Below, one piece after another: positions 16,325 through 23,589 of a stretch of DNA of 64,000 bases; within the stretch, counting starts at the first letter, position 1, and each line of letters opens with the position of its first letter. Source of the DNA: Opitutaceae bacterium (lineage in GTDB: Bacteria > Verrucomicrobiota > Verrucomicrobiia > Opitutales > Opitutaceae); contig JAEUHC010000019.1 in the NCBI GenBank assembly GCA_016794785.1, positions 62,001-126,000 of the forward strand, read 5' to 3'. The notes under the pieces are model-generated. The model was not told the DNA's origin. It saw only the letters and a program-made list of their open reading frames with translations, and made no database searches. Made by a program: the position numbers and the translations under genes.

Positions 16325-17500
16325 ATGAAGCTCTCCTCCGGCCTTGAACTCGCCTACTGCACCAACGTCCATCGCGGGGAGACTTGGGCGGAGACGTTTG
16401 CCGCGCTCGAAAAACACACGTTGCCGGTCCGCCGCCGCGTCGCTCCCGGCCGCAGCTACGCCATCGGTCTGCGCCTCGGCCAGCGCGCCGCCGCCGAACT
16501 TGCGCAGCCGGCCACGTTGGTCGCGTTCCAGCACTGGCTCGCCGCGCACGACTGCACGGTCTTCACGATTAACGGATTTCCCTACGGCAGCTTCCACGGC
16601 ACGCGCGTGAAGGAGCAGGTCTATGCGCCCGACTGGTCCACGCCCGAGCGCGTCGCCTATACGATGCAGTTGTTCGAGCTGCTCGTGCAGCTCACGCCGC
16701 CCGGCGCGTCGGCGAGCGTCAGCACCGTGCCTGCGTCGTTCAAGGCTTTCGTGGCCGCCGAGCCTGCGCGAAAAAAAGCGATCTTTGAGAACCTCACCGA
16801 CTGCGGCCGGCGCATCGCCGCGCTTGCGGAAAAATCCGGCCGCGATCTGCACCTCGGGCTGGAGCCGGAGCCGTGCTGCCTCATCGAGACGACGGCCGAG
16901 ACGGTGGACTTCTTCGCCGAGTGGCGCGCGGGTGATCGCGCGGTTGAGGGCGAGGGCCTGTTGCGCCACGTAGGCGTGAACTATGACTGCTGCCACCTTG
17001 CGATTGAATTCGAGTCGGCCGCCGCGGCGCTCGATCGGATCGTGGGGGCAGGGCTACGCCTGAGCAAGCTGCACCTCAGTTCCGCCCTGCGCGTGAAGCC
17101 CGACGCCGCGGGTCGCGCCGCGCTCGCGGCCTTCGTCGAGCCGACCTACCTGCACCAAGTCGTCGCCGGCGATCCGCGCACGGGCGCGGTGCGGCGGCGC
17201 TTCACCGACTTGCCTGACGCGCTCGCGGACGCGGAGCCCTCGCGGCCCGACGACGAGTGGCGCGTGCATTTCCACGTGCCGCTGCACGCCGCGCCCGGCG
17301 CCCCGTTTTCCGACACGCGTGATCATCTGGCCGAGGCGCTCGACTGGCTGGCCGCGCACCCCGGCGCCTGCACGCACCTTGAGATGGAGACCTACACGTG
17401 GGAAGTGCTCCCGCCCGCGCTGCGCCTGCCGATCGAGGAACAGCTCGTGCGCGAGTATGAGTGGACGCTCGCTGCGCTCGCCGCGCGCGGGCTGGCGTGA
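16325..17500 (+). CDS. eboE: metabolite traffic protein EboE (TIM-barrel)
   Basis: This 391-residue protein has the sugar-phosphate isomerase-like TIM-barrel layout of EboE. Signature segments are LAYCTNVHRGETW near the N-terminus, FTINGFPYGSFHGTRVKEQV around residue 80-100, ISTVP-like VSTVPASFKAF, GLEPEPCCLIET and VNYDCCHLAIEFE. EboE is one of the core ebo proteins implicated in precursor export in cyanobacteria; its reaction is unknown. It ends with TGA at 17498-17500 and eboC starts at 17502, so the two are tightly coupled. The start is fixed by the ATG right after the passenger segment's repeat. Confidence 0.88.
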   Translation: MKLSSGLELAYCTNVHRGETWAETFAALEKHTLPVRRRVAPGRSYAIGLRLGQRAAAELAQPATLVAFQHWLAAHDCTVFTINGFPYGSFHGTRVKEQVYAPDWSTPERVAYTMQLFELLVQLTPPGASASVSTVPASFKAFVAAEPARKKAIFENLTDCGRRIAALAEKSGRDLHLGLEPEPCCLIETTAETVDFFAEWRAGDRAVEGEGLLRHVGVNYDCCHLAIEFESAAAALDRIVGAGLRLSKLHLSSALRVKPDAAGRAALAAFVEPTYLHQVVAGDPRTGAVRRRFTDLPDALADAEPSRPDDEWRVHFHVPLHAAPGAPFSDTRDHLAEALDWLAAHPGACTHLEMETYTWEVLPPALRLPIEEQLVREYEWTLAALAARGLA

Positions 17501-17501
17501 G

Positions 17502-18227
17502 ATGAACATCCGCGCCGCCCTCGACCTCGCGCGCGCGGGGAATTTTCCGTCCGTCGCGAGCAACGTCCTCGCGGCGCTCCTGCTCTCCGCCGCGGCCGGA
17601 CCGGCCAACGCCTTTCCCGCGCCCGGACTGCTCGCGCTTACGATCCTCGCCGGGTGCCTGGTGTATGCGGGCGGCGCAACGCTCAACGACGTCTTCGACG
17701 CCGCCTTCGACCGCGCGCGCCGACCCGAGCGCGCCATCCCGCGCGGCCTCATCACGCGGGCGGGCGCCGCTTGGCTCGGTGGCGTCGAGATGGTGCTCGG
17801 TCTCGCGCTCCTCGTTTTGTTTGCCGGCGCATCCGTCATCTGGGCCGCGGCGCTCGCCGCCTGCATCCTCGCCTATGACTGGCTGCACAAACGCTGGATC
17901 GGCTCCGTCGTGCTCATGGCCGGCTGCCGTGTGCTGCTCGCGCTCACGATTGCCACTTTGCCGGGCCATGACTTCACGTCGTCGCTGCTCGGGTGGGTCG
18001 GCGCGCTCTTCGTTTACATCGTCACGCTCAGTCTCATCGCGCGCTGGGAATACGCGCCCGGCGCGCCCGCCGCGAAGATCGGGCGCTCGGTGGGCCGGCT
18101 GCTCGCCTTCATTCCGCTCATTGATGCGGCTGCGCTGCTGCTGGTGGGCGCGTGGGGGCCAGCGCTGGCTTGCGCCGCGGCGGTTCCGCTTGGACGCTGG
18201 GCGCAACGTCTCGCCGCCTCCACTTGA
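17502..18227 (+). CDS. eboC: UbiA-like prenyltransferase EboC
   Basis: A 241-residue polytopic membrane protein related to UbiA prenyltransferases. The first prenyl-diphosphate motif is intact as LNDVFDAAFDRARRPERAIP (N-D-x-x-D-x-x-x-D). The second conserved region appears as AYDWLHKRWIG. About seven hydrophobic segments follow one another with few loops. UbiA relatives attach isoprenoid chains to aromatic or polar acceptors; for EboC neither donor nor acceptor is established. It lies 1 bp after eboE and 7 bp before eboD. An IPP isomerase gene (idi) lies just outside the cluster on the opposite strand. Confidence 0.88.
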   Translation: MNIRAALDLARAGNFPSVASNVLAALLLSAAAGPANAFPAPGLLALTILAGCLVYAGGATLNDVFDAAFDRARRPERAIPRGLITRAGAAWLGGVEMVLGLALLVLFAGASVIWAAALAACILAYDWLHKRWIGSVVLMAGCRVLLALTIATLPGHDFTSSLLGWVGALFVYIVTLSLIARWEYAPGAPAAKIGRSVGRLLAFIPLIDAAALLLVGAWGPALACAAAVPLGRWAQRLAAST

Positions 18228-18234
18228 TCCGCGC

Positions 18235-19407
18235 ATGTCCGCTCGTCCCGACTCCATCTCCTTTCCCATCACGCTCCACCACGAGCACCGCCTGATTTTC
18301 ACGCGCGATGTCTTCGCGCCGGGCAACGACACGCTCGCCGCGCTCCTCAGGCCGCGCGAGCCGGGCGGCACGGCGCGCGCGCTCGTGTTTTGGGACGCGG
18401 GCCTCGCCTCGGCTTTTCCGGACATCGCGGAAAAAATGACGCGCTGGTTCGCCGCGCGCTCGGATCGTGTGCGCCTCGAGGGTGCGCCCATCAGCGTGCC
18501 GGGCGGCGAGGCGGTGAAAAACAACTTCGGTCAGCTCGAGCGCGTCTGGGCCGCGATCAATGAGGCCAAGCTCTGCCGCCACTCGTTTGTCATCGCGATC
18601 GGCGGAGGCGCGGTGCTCGACCTAGTGGGCCTCGGTGCGGCGACGGCGCACCGCGGCATCCCGCTCATCCGGCTGCCCACGACGAGCCTCAGCCAGGGCG
18701 ACGGCGGTCTCGGCGTGAAGAACGGCGTGAACCTCTTCACGAAGAAAAACTGGCTCGGTTCCTTCGCTGTGCCACACGCCGTCGTGAACGACCTCAATTT
18801 CCTCCATGGCCTGCCCCCGCGCGATCGCCGCGCGGGCCTGATCGAGGCGGTGAAGGTCGCGCTCATCCGCGACGCGAAATTCTTCGAGTTCATCGCGGCG
18901 CGCGTCGAGGCGCTCGCGCGATTTGAGCCCGAGCCCTACGAGGCGGTCATCCGCGAGAGCGCGCGGCAGCACATGGAGCACATCGCCACCGGCGGCGATC
19001 CATTCGAGCGCGGCTCGGCGCGGCCGCTCGATTTCGGCCACTGGGCGGCGCACAAGCTGGAGCAGCTCTCGGAATTTCGCGTCAGCCACGGCGAGGCCGT
19101 CGCCATCGGCATGGCGATCGATCTCATCTACGCACGGCGCATCGGCCTGCTGCCGGAGCCGATCGCGGAGCGCATCCTCGGGGTGATCCAGGGGTTGGGT
19201 TTCGAGCTGTTTGGGCCGGTCCGGCAGATTCGTCGCGCAACAGGCCCGCAGGACATGCTCGATGGGCTGGAGGAGTTTCGTGAGCACATGGGCGGCCGGC
19301 TTACCATTCCAATGGTCCGCGCGCCGGGTGACCGGCTCGACGTGCATGAGATGGACGGGCCGACGGTTAAGGCGGCGTTCGAGGAACTGCAGGCGCGCTA
19401 TGGCTGA
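18235..19407 (+). CDS. eboD: 3-dehydroquinate synthase-like sugar-phosphate cyclase (EboD)
   Basis: A 390-residue member of the sugar-phosphate cyclase superfamily. The nucleotide-binding motif is IGGGAVLDLVG, followed by LPTTSLSQGDGGLGVKNGVN. The metal ligands expected for DHQ synthases are present as E in GLIEAVKVALIRD, H in LDFGHWAAHKLE and H in RVSHGEAVAIGMAID. Family members convert a sugar phosphate to a cyclic polyol or quinate skeleton. The wording differs from housekeeping AroB (GGGAVLDL rather than GGGVIGDL), and its position assigns it to the ebo cluster. ATG 18235 follows the eboC stop by 7 bp. Confidence 0.87.
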   Translation: MSARPDSISFPITLHHEHRLIFTRDVFAPGNDTLAALLRPREPGGTARALVFWDAGLASAFPDIAEKMTRWFAARSDRVRLEGAPISVPGGEAVKNNFGQLERVWAAINEAKLCRHSFVIAIGGGAVLDLVGLGAATAHRGIPLIRLPTTSLSQGDGGLGVKNGVNLFTKKNWLGSFAVPHAVVNDLNFLHGLPPRDRRAGLIEAVKVALIRDAKFFEFIAARVEALARFEPEPYEAVIRESARQHMEHIATGGDPFERGSARPLDFGHWAAHKLEQLSEFRVSHGEAVAIGMAIDLIYARRIGLLPEPIAERILGVIQGLGFELFGPVRQIRRATGPQDMLDGLEEFREHMGGRLTIPMVRAPGDRLDVHEMDGPTVKAAFEELQARYG

Positions 19408-19426
19408 GAAAACACGAGGACTTGGC

Positions 19427-19492
19427 GTAGCCCGGCTTGTGAGAGCCGTGACGAAACGCGACGACGGTCCCGCCTCTCACGAGGCGGGCTAC
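19427..19492. repeat. REP-like inverted pair between eboD and eboF
   Basis: The left half reads GTAGCCCGGCTTGTGAGAGC. The right half in reverse complement starts GTAGCCCGCCTCGTGAGAGG. Each half can form its own hairpin. The element nearly fills the eboD-eboF gap and ends 2 bp before the eboF start codon, so it could influence eboF expression. Confidence 0.75.
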
Positions 19493-19494
19493 CA

Positions 19495-20865
19495 ATGAGC
19501 AACGAGCGCACAGCCATCCTCAACGTCGTCGGCCTCACGCCGCGACTACTCGGGCCGCACACACCGCGGCTCGCGCAGGCGGCGCAGGCGGGCGGGATGA
19601 TTCGCGTGCAGCCTGTGCTGCCCGCCGTCACCTGCACGGCGCAGAGCACCTACCTCACGGGGCTGCCGCCCTCGGGCCATGGTGCGGTGGCCAACGGCTG
19701 GTTCGACCGCGAGCTCGCCGAGCATCATTTCTGGAAACAGTCCAACCGCCTCGTGCGCGGCGAGAAACTCTGGGAGACGTGCCGCGCCGCGCGGCCCGGC
19801 TTCACGTGCGCGAAGCTCTTTTGGTGGTATAACATGCACTCGACCGCCGACTGGTCGATCACGCCGCGGCCGATGTATCCCGCGGATGGGCGCAAGGTCT
19901 TCGATGTCGCCTCGCACCCGCTCTCGATCCGCGACGCGATCAAGCGCGACCTCGGGCCGTTTCCGTTTCCGGCGTTCTGGGGTCCTATGGCCGGCATCGC
20001 GTCGTCCGAGTGGATCGCGAAGTCGGCCGAGTGGATCGAGGAAAAGCACCGGCCCGACCTCTCGCTCGTTTATCTGCCGCATCTCGACTACAACCTTCAG
20101 CGCCTCGGCCCCGACGATCCGCGGATCGCCGAGGATTGCCGCGCGATCGATCGCGTGACGGGCGGGCTGTTGGAGTTCTACGCGCAGCGCTGCGTGCGGA
20201 CGGTGGTGCTCTCGGAATACGGCATCACGGCGGTGAGGCGATCCATCGCGCTCAACCGCGTCTTTCGCGCCAAGGGCTGGCTCACGATCAAGGATGAGCT
20301 GGGCCTTGAGTTGCTCGACTGCGGCGCGAGCCGGGCGTTTGCCATCGCCGATCACCAGATTGCGCACATCTACGTCAACGACCCCGCGCTGCTCGGGGCC
20401 GTGCGCACTGCGGTCGAGTCGGTGGACGGCGTGGCGCGCGTGCTCGGCGCCGAGGGGAAGCGCGCCGCGGGCCTCGATCACGCGCGCTCGGGTGATCTCG
20501 TGGCATTCTCGGCGGAGGATGCGTGGTTCAATTACTATTATTGGGACGACGACGCGAAGGCCCCGGACTTCGCGCGGTGCGTCGATATCCACCGCAAATA
20601 CGGCTACGATCCCGTCGAGCTGTTTATCGATCCGGCGATCGCGGTGCCGAAGCTCACGCTCGCGGGCAAGCTGCTGAAGAAGAAACTCGGTTTCCGCGGC
20701 CTGATGGACGTGATCCCGCTCGATGCCTCGCTCGTGAAGGGTTCGCACGGCACATGCCCGGCGAATTCCGACGAGTGGCCCGTGCTCATCGGCACGGGCG
20801 AGAGCGAAGCACCGATCGCGGCGACGGCCGTGCGAGATCGGTTGCTGAAGGTGTGCTTGGGGTAG
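19495..20865 (+). CDS. eboF: alkaline phosphatase superfamily phosphodiesterase (EboF-like)
   Basis: A 456-residue protein of the nucleotide pyrophosphatase/phosphodiesterase group. The likely nucleophile is a threonine in PAVTCTAQSTYLTGLPPSGHG. Further metal-ligand segments are YLPHLDYNLQRLGPDD, VLSEYGI and KGSHGTCPAN. Such enzymes hydrolyse phosphate mono- or diesters, so in the pathway it may remove a phosphate or nucleotide from the metabolite handled by EboC and EboD; that is inference. There is no clear signal peptide. Its TAG stop (20863-20865) lies within the GTAG head of a REP-like repeat. Confidence 0.82.
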   Translation: MSNERTAILNVVGLTPRLLGPHTPRLAQAAQAGGMIRVQPVLPAVTCTAQSTYLTGLPPSGHGAVANGWFDRELAEHHFWKQSNRLVRGEKLWETCRAARPGFTCAKLFWWYNMHSTADWSITPRPMYPADGRKVFDVASHPLSIRDAIKRDLGPFPFPAFWGPMAGIASSEWIAKSAEWIEEKHRPDLSLVYLPHLDYNLQRLGPDDPRIAEDCRAIDRVTGGLLEFYAQRCVRTVVLSEYGITAVRRSIALNRVFRAKGWLTIKDELGLELLDCGASRAFAIADHQIAHIYVNDPALLGAVRTAVESVDGVARVLGAEGKRAAGLDHARSGDLVAFSAEDAWFNYYYWDDDAKAPDFARCVDIHRKYGYDPVELFIDPAIAVPKLTLAGKLLKKKLGFRGLMDVIPLDASLVKGSHGTCPANSDEWPVLIGTGESEAPIAATAVRDRLLKVCLG

Positions 20866-20935
20866 GGCGGGTCTGTGACCCGCTCTTTCGGGCATTGAGT
20901 GTTCGAACCGCGGGCGGGTCAAAGACCCGCCCTAC
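20862..20935. repeat. REP-like inverted pair between eboF and a dehydrogenase gene
   Basis: The left half is GTAGGGCGGGTC followed by TGTGACCCGC. The right half mirrors it, ending GACCCGCCCTAC. The left GTAG contains the TAG stop of eboF, and the opposing gene ends 2 bp beyond the right half. The element therefore forms the entire convergent intergenic gap. Confidence 0.85.
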
Positions 20936-20936
20936 C

Positions 20937-21911
20937 TCAATTCACCCGGTTCCACACGGGCTGCCCCAAGATGGCGGCGCGCGCGATGCGGGCGGAGGTG
21001 GTGCGCATCTCCACCATGCCCTCGGGCGAGCAGAAGGCGGCGTGGCAAGTGCAGATCAGGTTGGGCGTGGCGGCTTCCTCGGCGGTGCGTAGGGGTTCGT
21101 TTTCGACCACGTCGAAGCCCGCGCCGCCGAGGTGGCCGGAGCGTAGCGCGGCGAAAGCCGCTTTTTTCTGCACGATGTCGCCGCGGGCGGTGTTCACGAG
21201 GAAAGCGCCGCGCTTCATCAGCCCGATCTCGCGGGCGCCGATCATGCCGCGGGTCTCGGCGCTGAGCGGGCAGTGGATGGACACGCAGTCGGATAACTTG
21301 ATGAGTTCGTCGAGCGAGCTGACTTGTTCGAGGCCGATCGCCTTGCGCGTGCCGACCGGCGCGTAGGGATCGAAGAAGATGACCCGGAAACCAAACGCCT
21401 TCGCCCGGAGTGCCGTCGCGATGCCGATGCGGCCGAGACCCACGAGGCCGAGCGTCTGCGTGCGCAGCCGGCGCATCTTGGGCGCGACCTCGATCTTCCA
21501 GCCGAGGCGCTTGGCCTCGGCGTCGAGCGGGAAGAGCTGGCGGTAGAGCGCGAGGATGAGGCCGAGGGCGTGGTCGGCGACCTCCTCGGTGCCGTAGTCG
21601 GGCACGTTGCAGACCGGGATGCCGGCGCGCGCGGCGGCGGCGGTGTCCACGGTGTCGAAGCCCACGCCGTTGCGGATGATGACGCGGGAGTTTTTCAACT
21701 GAGCGATCACCGCGGCATCCATCAGCGGGCCGTGCCAGAGGATATGCGCGTGGGCGTCCAGGGCCGCGGCGGGGAAGGGCGCGCCGAAGTCGAGCCACAC
21801 CGTGCTGAGGTCGGCGATGTCCGTGAGGTGGGGCCGCTCCACGCTCGCCTCCGTGTCGGTGAACTTGAATTCCTTGGGGCAAATGATGACGACGGAAGGG
21901 CGGGAGGGCAT
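20937..21911 (-). CDS. D-isomer-specific 2-hydroxyacid dehydrogenase (CtBP-like)
   Basis: A 324-residue NAD-dependent dehydrogenase. It has the nucleotide motif LGLVGLGRIGIATALRAKAF and the catalytic residues of the family: Arg in NTARGDIV, Glu in FDVVENEP and His in CTCHAAF. The YGTEEVADHALGL segment is like C-terminal-binding-protein and D-3-phosphoglycerate dehydrogenase relatives. Such enzymes interconvert 2-keto and D-2-hydroxy acids; the substrate is not evident. It converges with the ebo cluster across a REP-like repeat and is divergent from the FKBP gene. Confidence 0.88.
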   Translation of the reverse strand: MPSRPSVVIICPKEFKFTDTEASVERPHLTDIADLSTVWLDFGAPFPAAALDAHAHILWHGPLMDAAVIAQLKNSRVIIRNGVGFDTVDTAAAARAGIPVCNVPDYGTEEVADHALGLILALYRQLFPLDAEAKRLGWKIEVAPKMRRLRTQTLGLVGLGRIGIATALRAKAFGFRVIFFDPYAPVGTRKAIGLEQVSSLDELIKLSDCVSIHCPLSAETRGMIGAREIGLMKRGAFLVNTARGDIVQKKAAFAALRSGHLGGAGFDVVENEPLRTAEEAATPNLICTCHAAFCSPEGMVEMRTTSARIARAAILGQPVWNRVN

Positions 21912-21975
21912 AAAAGGTTTTGACCGTCGATTAGGCGGATGCCACGGATGCGGGAAAGTCCTATCCGTGCCCGCC

Positions 21976-22440
21976 GTGAAAATCTTTGCCCAATTCCTCC
22001 TCCTGTTCGTCGCCTTCGCGCCTGTTGCGGCCTTTGCCCAGCGTGAAAAGATCCCAGCCGATGATCTTGAGATCGTCGAGAAGCGCTGGCCCGCGGCGAA
22101 GAAGACGCAGACGGGGATCCGCTACATCGTCGAGCGCGAGGGGGCGGGCGACATGCCCAAGCCAGGCGACAAGGTGGCCGTGCTCTACGTGGGCCGGCTG
22201 CTCAACGACACGATCTTCGACCAGAATCAGGATCCGGCGCAGCCCTTCACGTTTCGCGTGCGCCGCGAGATGGTGATCGAGGGCTGGGATCAGATTCTCC
22301 AGCAGATGAAGAAGGGCGAGAAGCGCCTCGTGATCATCCCGCCCGAGCTGGCCTACGGCACGCGCGGCCAGCCGCCGAAGATCGGCCGCAACGCCACGCT
22401 CGTCTTCGAGATCGAGCTGCTCAGCTTTGGAAAAGACTGA
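21976..22440 (+). CDS. secreted FKBP-type peptidyl-prolyl isomerase
   Basis: From GTG 21976 the product is 154 residues: a signal peptide (MKIFAQFLLLFVAFAPVAAFA) followed by a short linker and an FKBP domain. Domain motifs are GDKVAVLYVGRLLN, FDQNQDPAQPFTF, VIEGWDQILQQMKKGEK and LAYGTRG, ending LVFEIELLSF. The enzyme should catalyse proline isomerisation during folding of exported proteins. GTG 21967, three codons earlier, is an alternative start. A strong hairpin follows the stop by 6 bp. Confidence 0.9.
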   Translation: MKIFAQFLLLFVAFAPVAAFAQREKIPADDLEIVEKRWPAAKKTQTGIRYIVEREGAGDMPKPGDKVAVLYVGRLLNDTIFDQNQDPAQPFTFRVRREMVIEGWDQILQQMKKGEKRLVIIPPELAYGTRGQPPKIGRNATLVFEIELLSFGKD

Positions 22441-22446
22441 GGATGG

Positions 22447-22468
22447 GGCGGCGAGTCCGCTCGCCGCC
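22447..22468 (+). terminator. hairpin after the FKBP gene (terminator-like)
   Basis: A perfect 9-bp GC-rich stem GGCGGCGAG/CTCGCCGCC with loop TCCG begins 6 bp after the FKBP stop. It is followed by TAATTAA rather than a T-run, so termination activity is uncertain. Confidence 0.5.
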
Positions 22469-22520
22469 TAATTAACCGAAAGGCGCGGAGTGGAGGCCGC
22501 GTCCTGCCCAAGGGGCAACC

Positions 22521-22653
22521 AATACCAACGGACCTTTGCTTTTGGCCTGTCATAGCGAGGAGCGGAGCGACGAAGCCATCCAGCTGGATTGGCACGGCGC
22601 GCTGCGCGCACCTCGCACTGACAAAGGTCCAATAGGAAGCGGACGTTGGTATT
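22521..22653. mobile_element. MITE-like element with terminal inverted repeats
   Basis: This 133-bp segment has terminal inverted repeats AATACCAACG (22521-22530) and CGTTGGTATT (22644-22653). An inner pair GGACCTTTG (22530-22538) and CAAAGGTCC (22622-22630) is nested inside. The interior has CATAGCGAGGAGCGGAGCG followed by ACGAAGCCATCCAG, similar to dispersed GTCAT-GCGAGGAG-type repeats known in many bacteria. It has no coding capacity. Its right end overlaps the stop codon of the SGNH hydrolase gene. Confidence 0.65.
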
Positions 22654-23419
22654 ACTTCATCATCTCGGTCAGCAGCGGCTTCATCGCGTCGGCCCAGAGC
22701 TGGTAGCCGGCGGCGTTGGGGTGAAGCTGGTCGGGCATGATGGAGAAGGGAATTTTTCCATCCTGGCCGAGGAAGGCGTGGTTGATGTCGAGGAAGCGCA
22801 CGTTCTTGCCGTCGTCGAGTTTGGCGAGCTGGGCGTTGACGCCGTCGATTACGGCCATCCGCTTCGCGGCGTCGGCCACGGCCTCGGGCGTGATGACGCC
22901 CTGCTGGTTCTTGCGCGCGCCGCGGGGGAAGACGGCGAGGACGAGGACCTTGGTGTTGGGGAGCTTTTGGCGGATGAGGCTGACGATCTTCTTGTCGGCG
23001 GCGGCGATCTCGTCGGCGGTGTGGGCGGCGGAGTTGTTGGTGCCGAGCATGAGGACGGCGACTTTGGGGGCGATGCCGTCGAGTTCGCCATTGGCGATGC
23101 GCCAGATGACGTGCTGGGTCTGATCGCCGCCGATGCCAAAGTTGGCGGGCTGCAGTTTGCCGTAGTAGGCTTCCCAGACGTGCGGGGCCTTGGTCCAGCC
23201 GGCGGTGATGGAATCGCCGAGGAAGAGCACACCGATCGGGCCGGACTTGCCGCGGGCGAGGAAGGACTCGTGGGCCTTAAGGAAGGCGGCGTTGGGCTGG
23301 CCGTCGGGGCCGGTTTTGGCGATGGGCGCGGAGGCGTCGACTTTCGGCGCTTGGGCGAAGAGGGCCGGCAGCAGCGCGGCGACCAGGAGGGCGGTGAGGG
23401 TGGGGCGGAGGGATTTCAT
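22652..23419 (-). CDS. secreted SGNH/GDSL-family hydrolase
   Basis: From ATG 23419 the protein has 255 residues with a signal peptide (MKSLRPTLTALLVAALLPALFA). The SGNH blocks are visible: GVLFLGDSITAGW (catalytic Ser), GGDQTQHVIWR (Gly block), MLGTNNSA (Asn block) and DQLHPNAAGYQ (Asp-x-x-His). It resembles the PAF-acetylhydrolase beta/gamma-like lipases and acetylesterases that often act on carbohydrate esters. Upstream in-frame codons to 23548 run into a REP-like repeat and are not used. The stop lies in the end of a MITE-like element. Confidence 0.9.
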   Translation of the reverse strand: MKSLRPTLTALLVAALLPALFAQAPKVDASAPIAKTGPDGQPNAAFLKAHESFLARGKSGPIGVLFLGDSITAGWTKAPHVWEAYYGKLQPANFGIGGDQTQHVIWRIANGELDGIAPKVAVLMLGTNNSAAHTADEIAAADKKIVSLIRQKLPNTKVLVLAVFPRGARKNQQGVITPEAVADAAKRMAVIDGVNAQLAKLDDGKNVRFLDINHAFLGQDGKIPFSIMPDQLHPNAAGYQLWADAMKPLLTEMMK

Positions 23420-23498
23420 GGGCGGAGGAAAGACGAAGCTCGCGGGCCGCAGGTGCGCCGTCGAGCCCGGGAATCGCGGTGAGGGGGGCGGTTTGATG

Positions 23499-23548
23499 GT
23501 GGGAGGGGCTTTATGCCCCGACAAGTCGCGGGGTAAACCCGCTCCCAC
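23499..23548. repeat. REP-like inverted pair, compact form
   Basis: The left half is GTGGGAG-GGGCTTTATGCCCC-GAC and the right half in reverse complement is GTGGGAG-CGGGTTTACCCCG-CGAC, back to back. This is the same family as the arms at 15893 and 16295, but here without a gene between them. It sits in the gap between the SGNH gene start and the patB stop. Confidence 0.8.
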
Positions 23549-23589
23549 AGTTCAGGCCGAATCAAAGTGACCCGCTACCGAATCACGGT

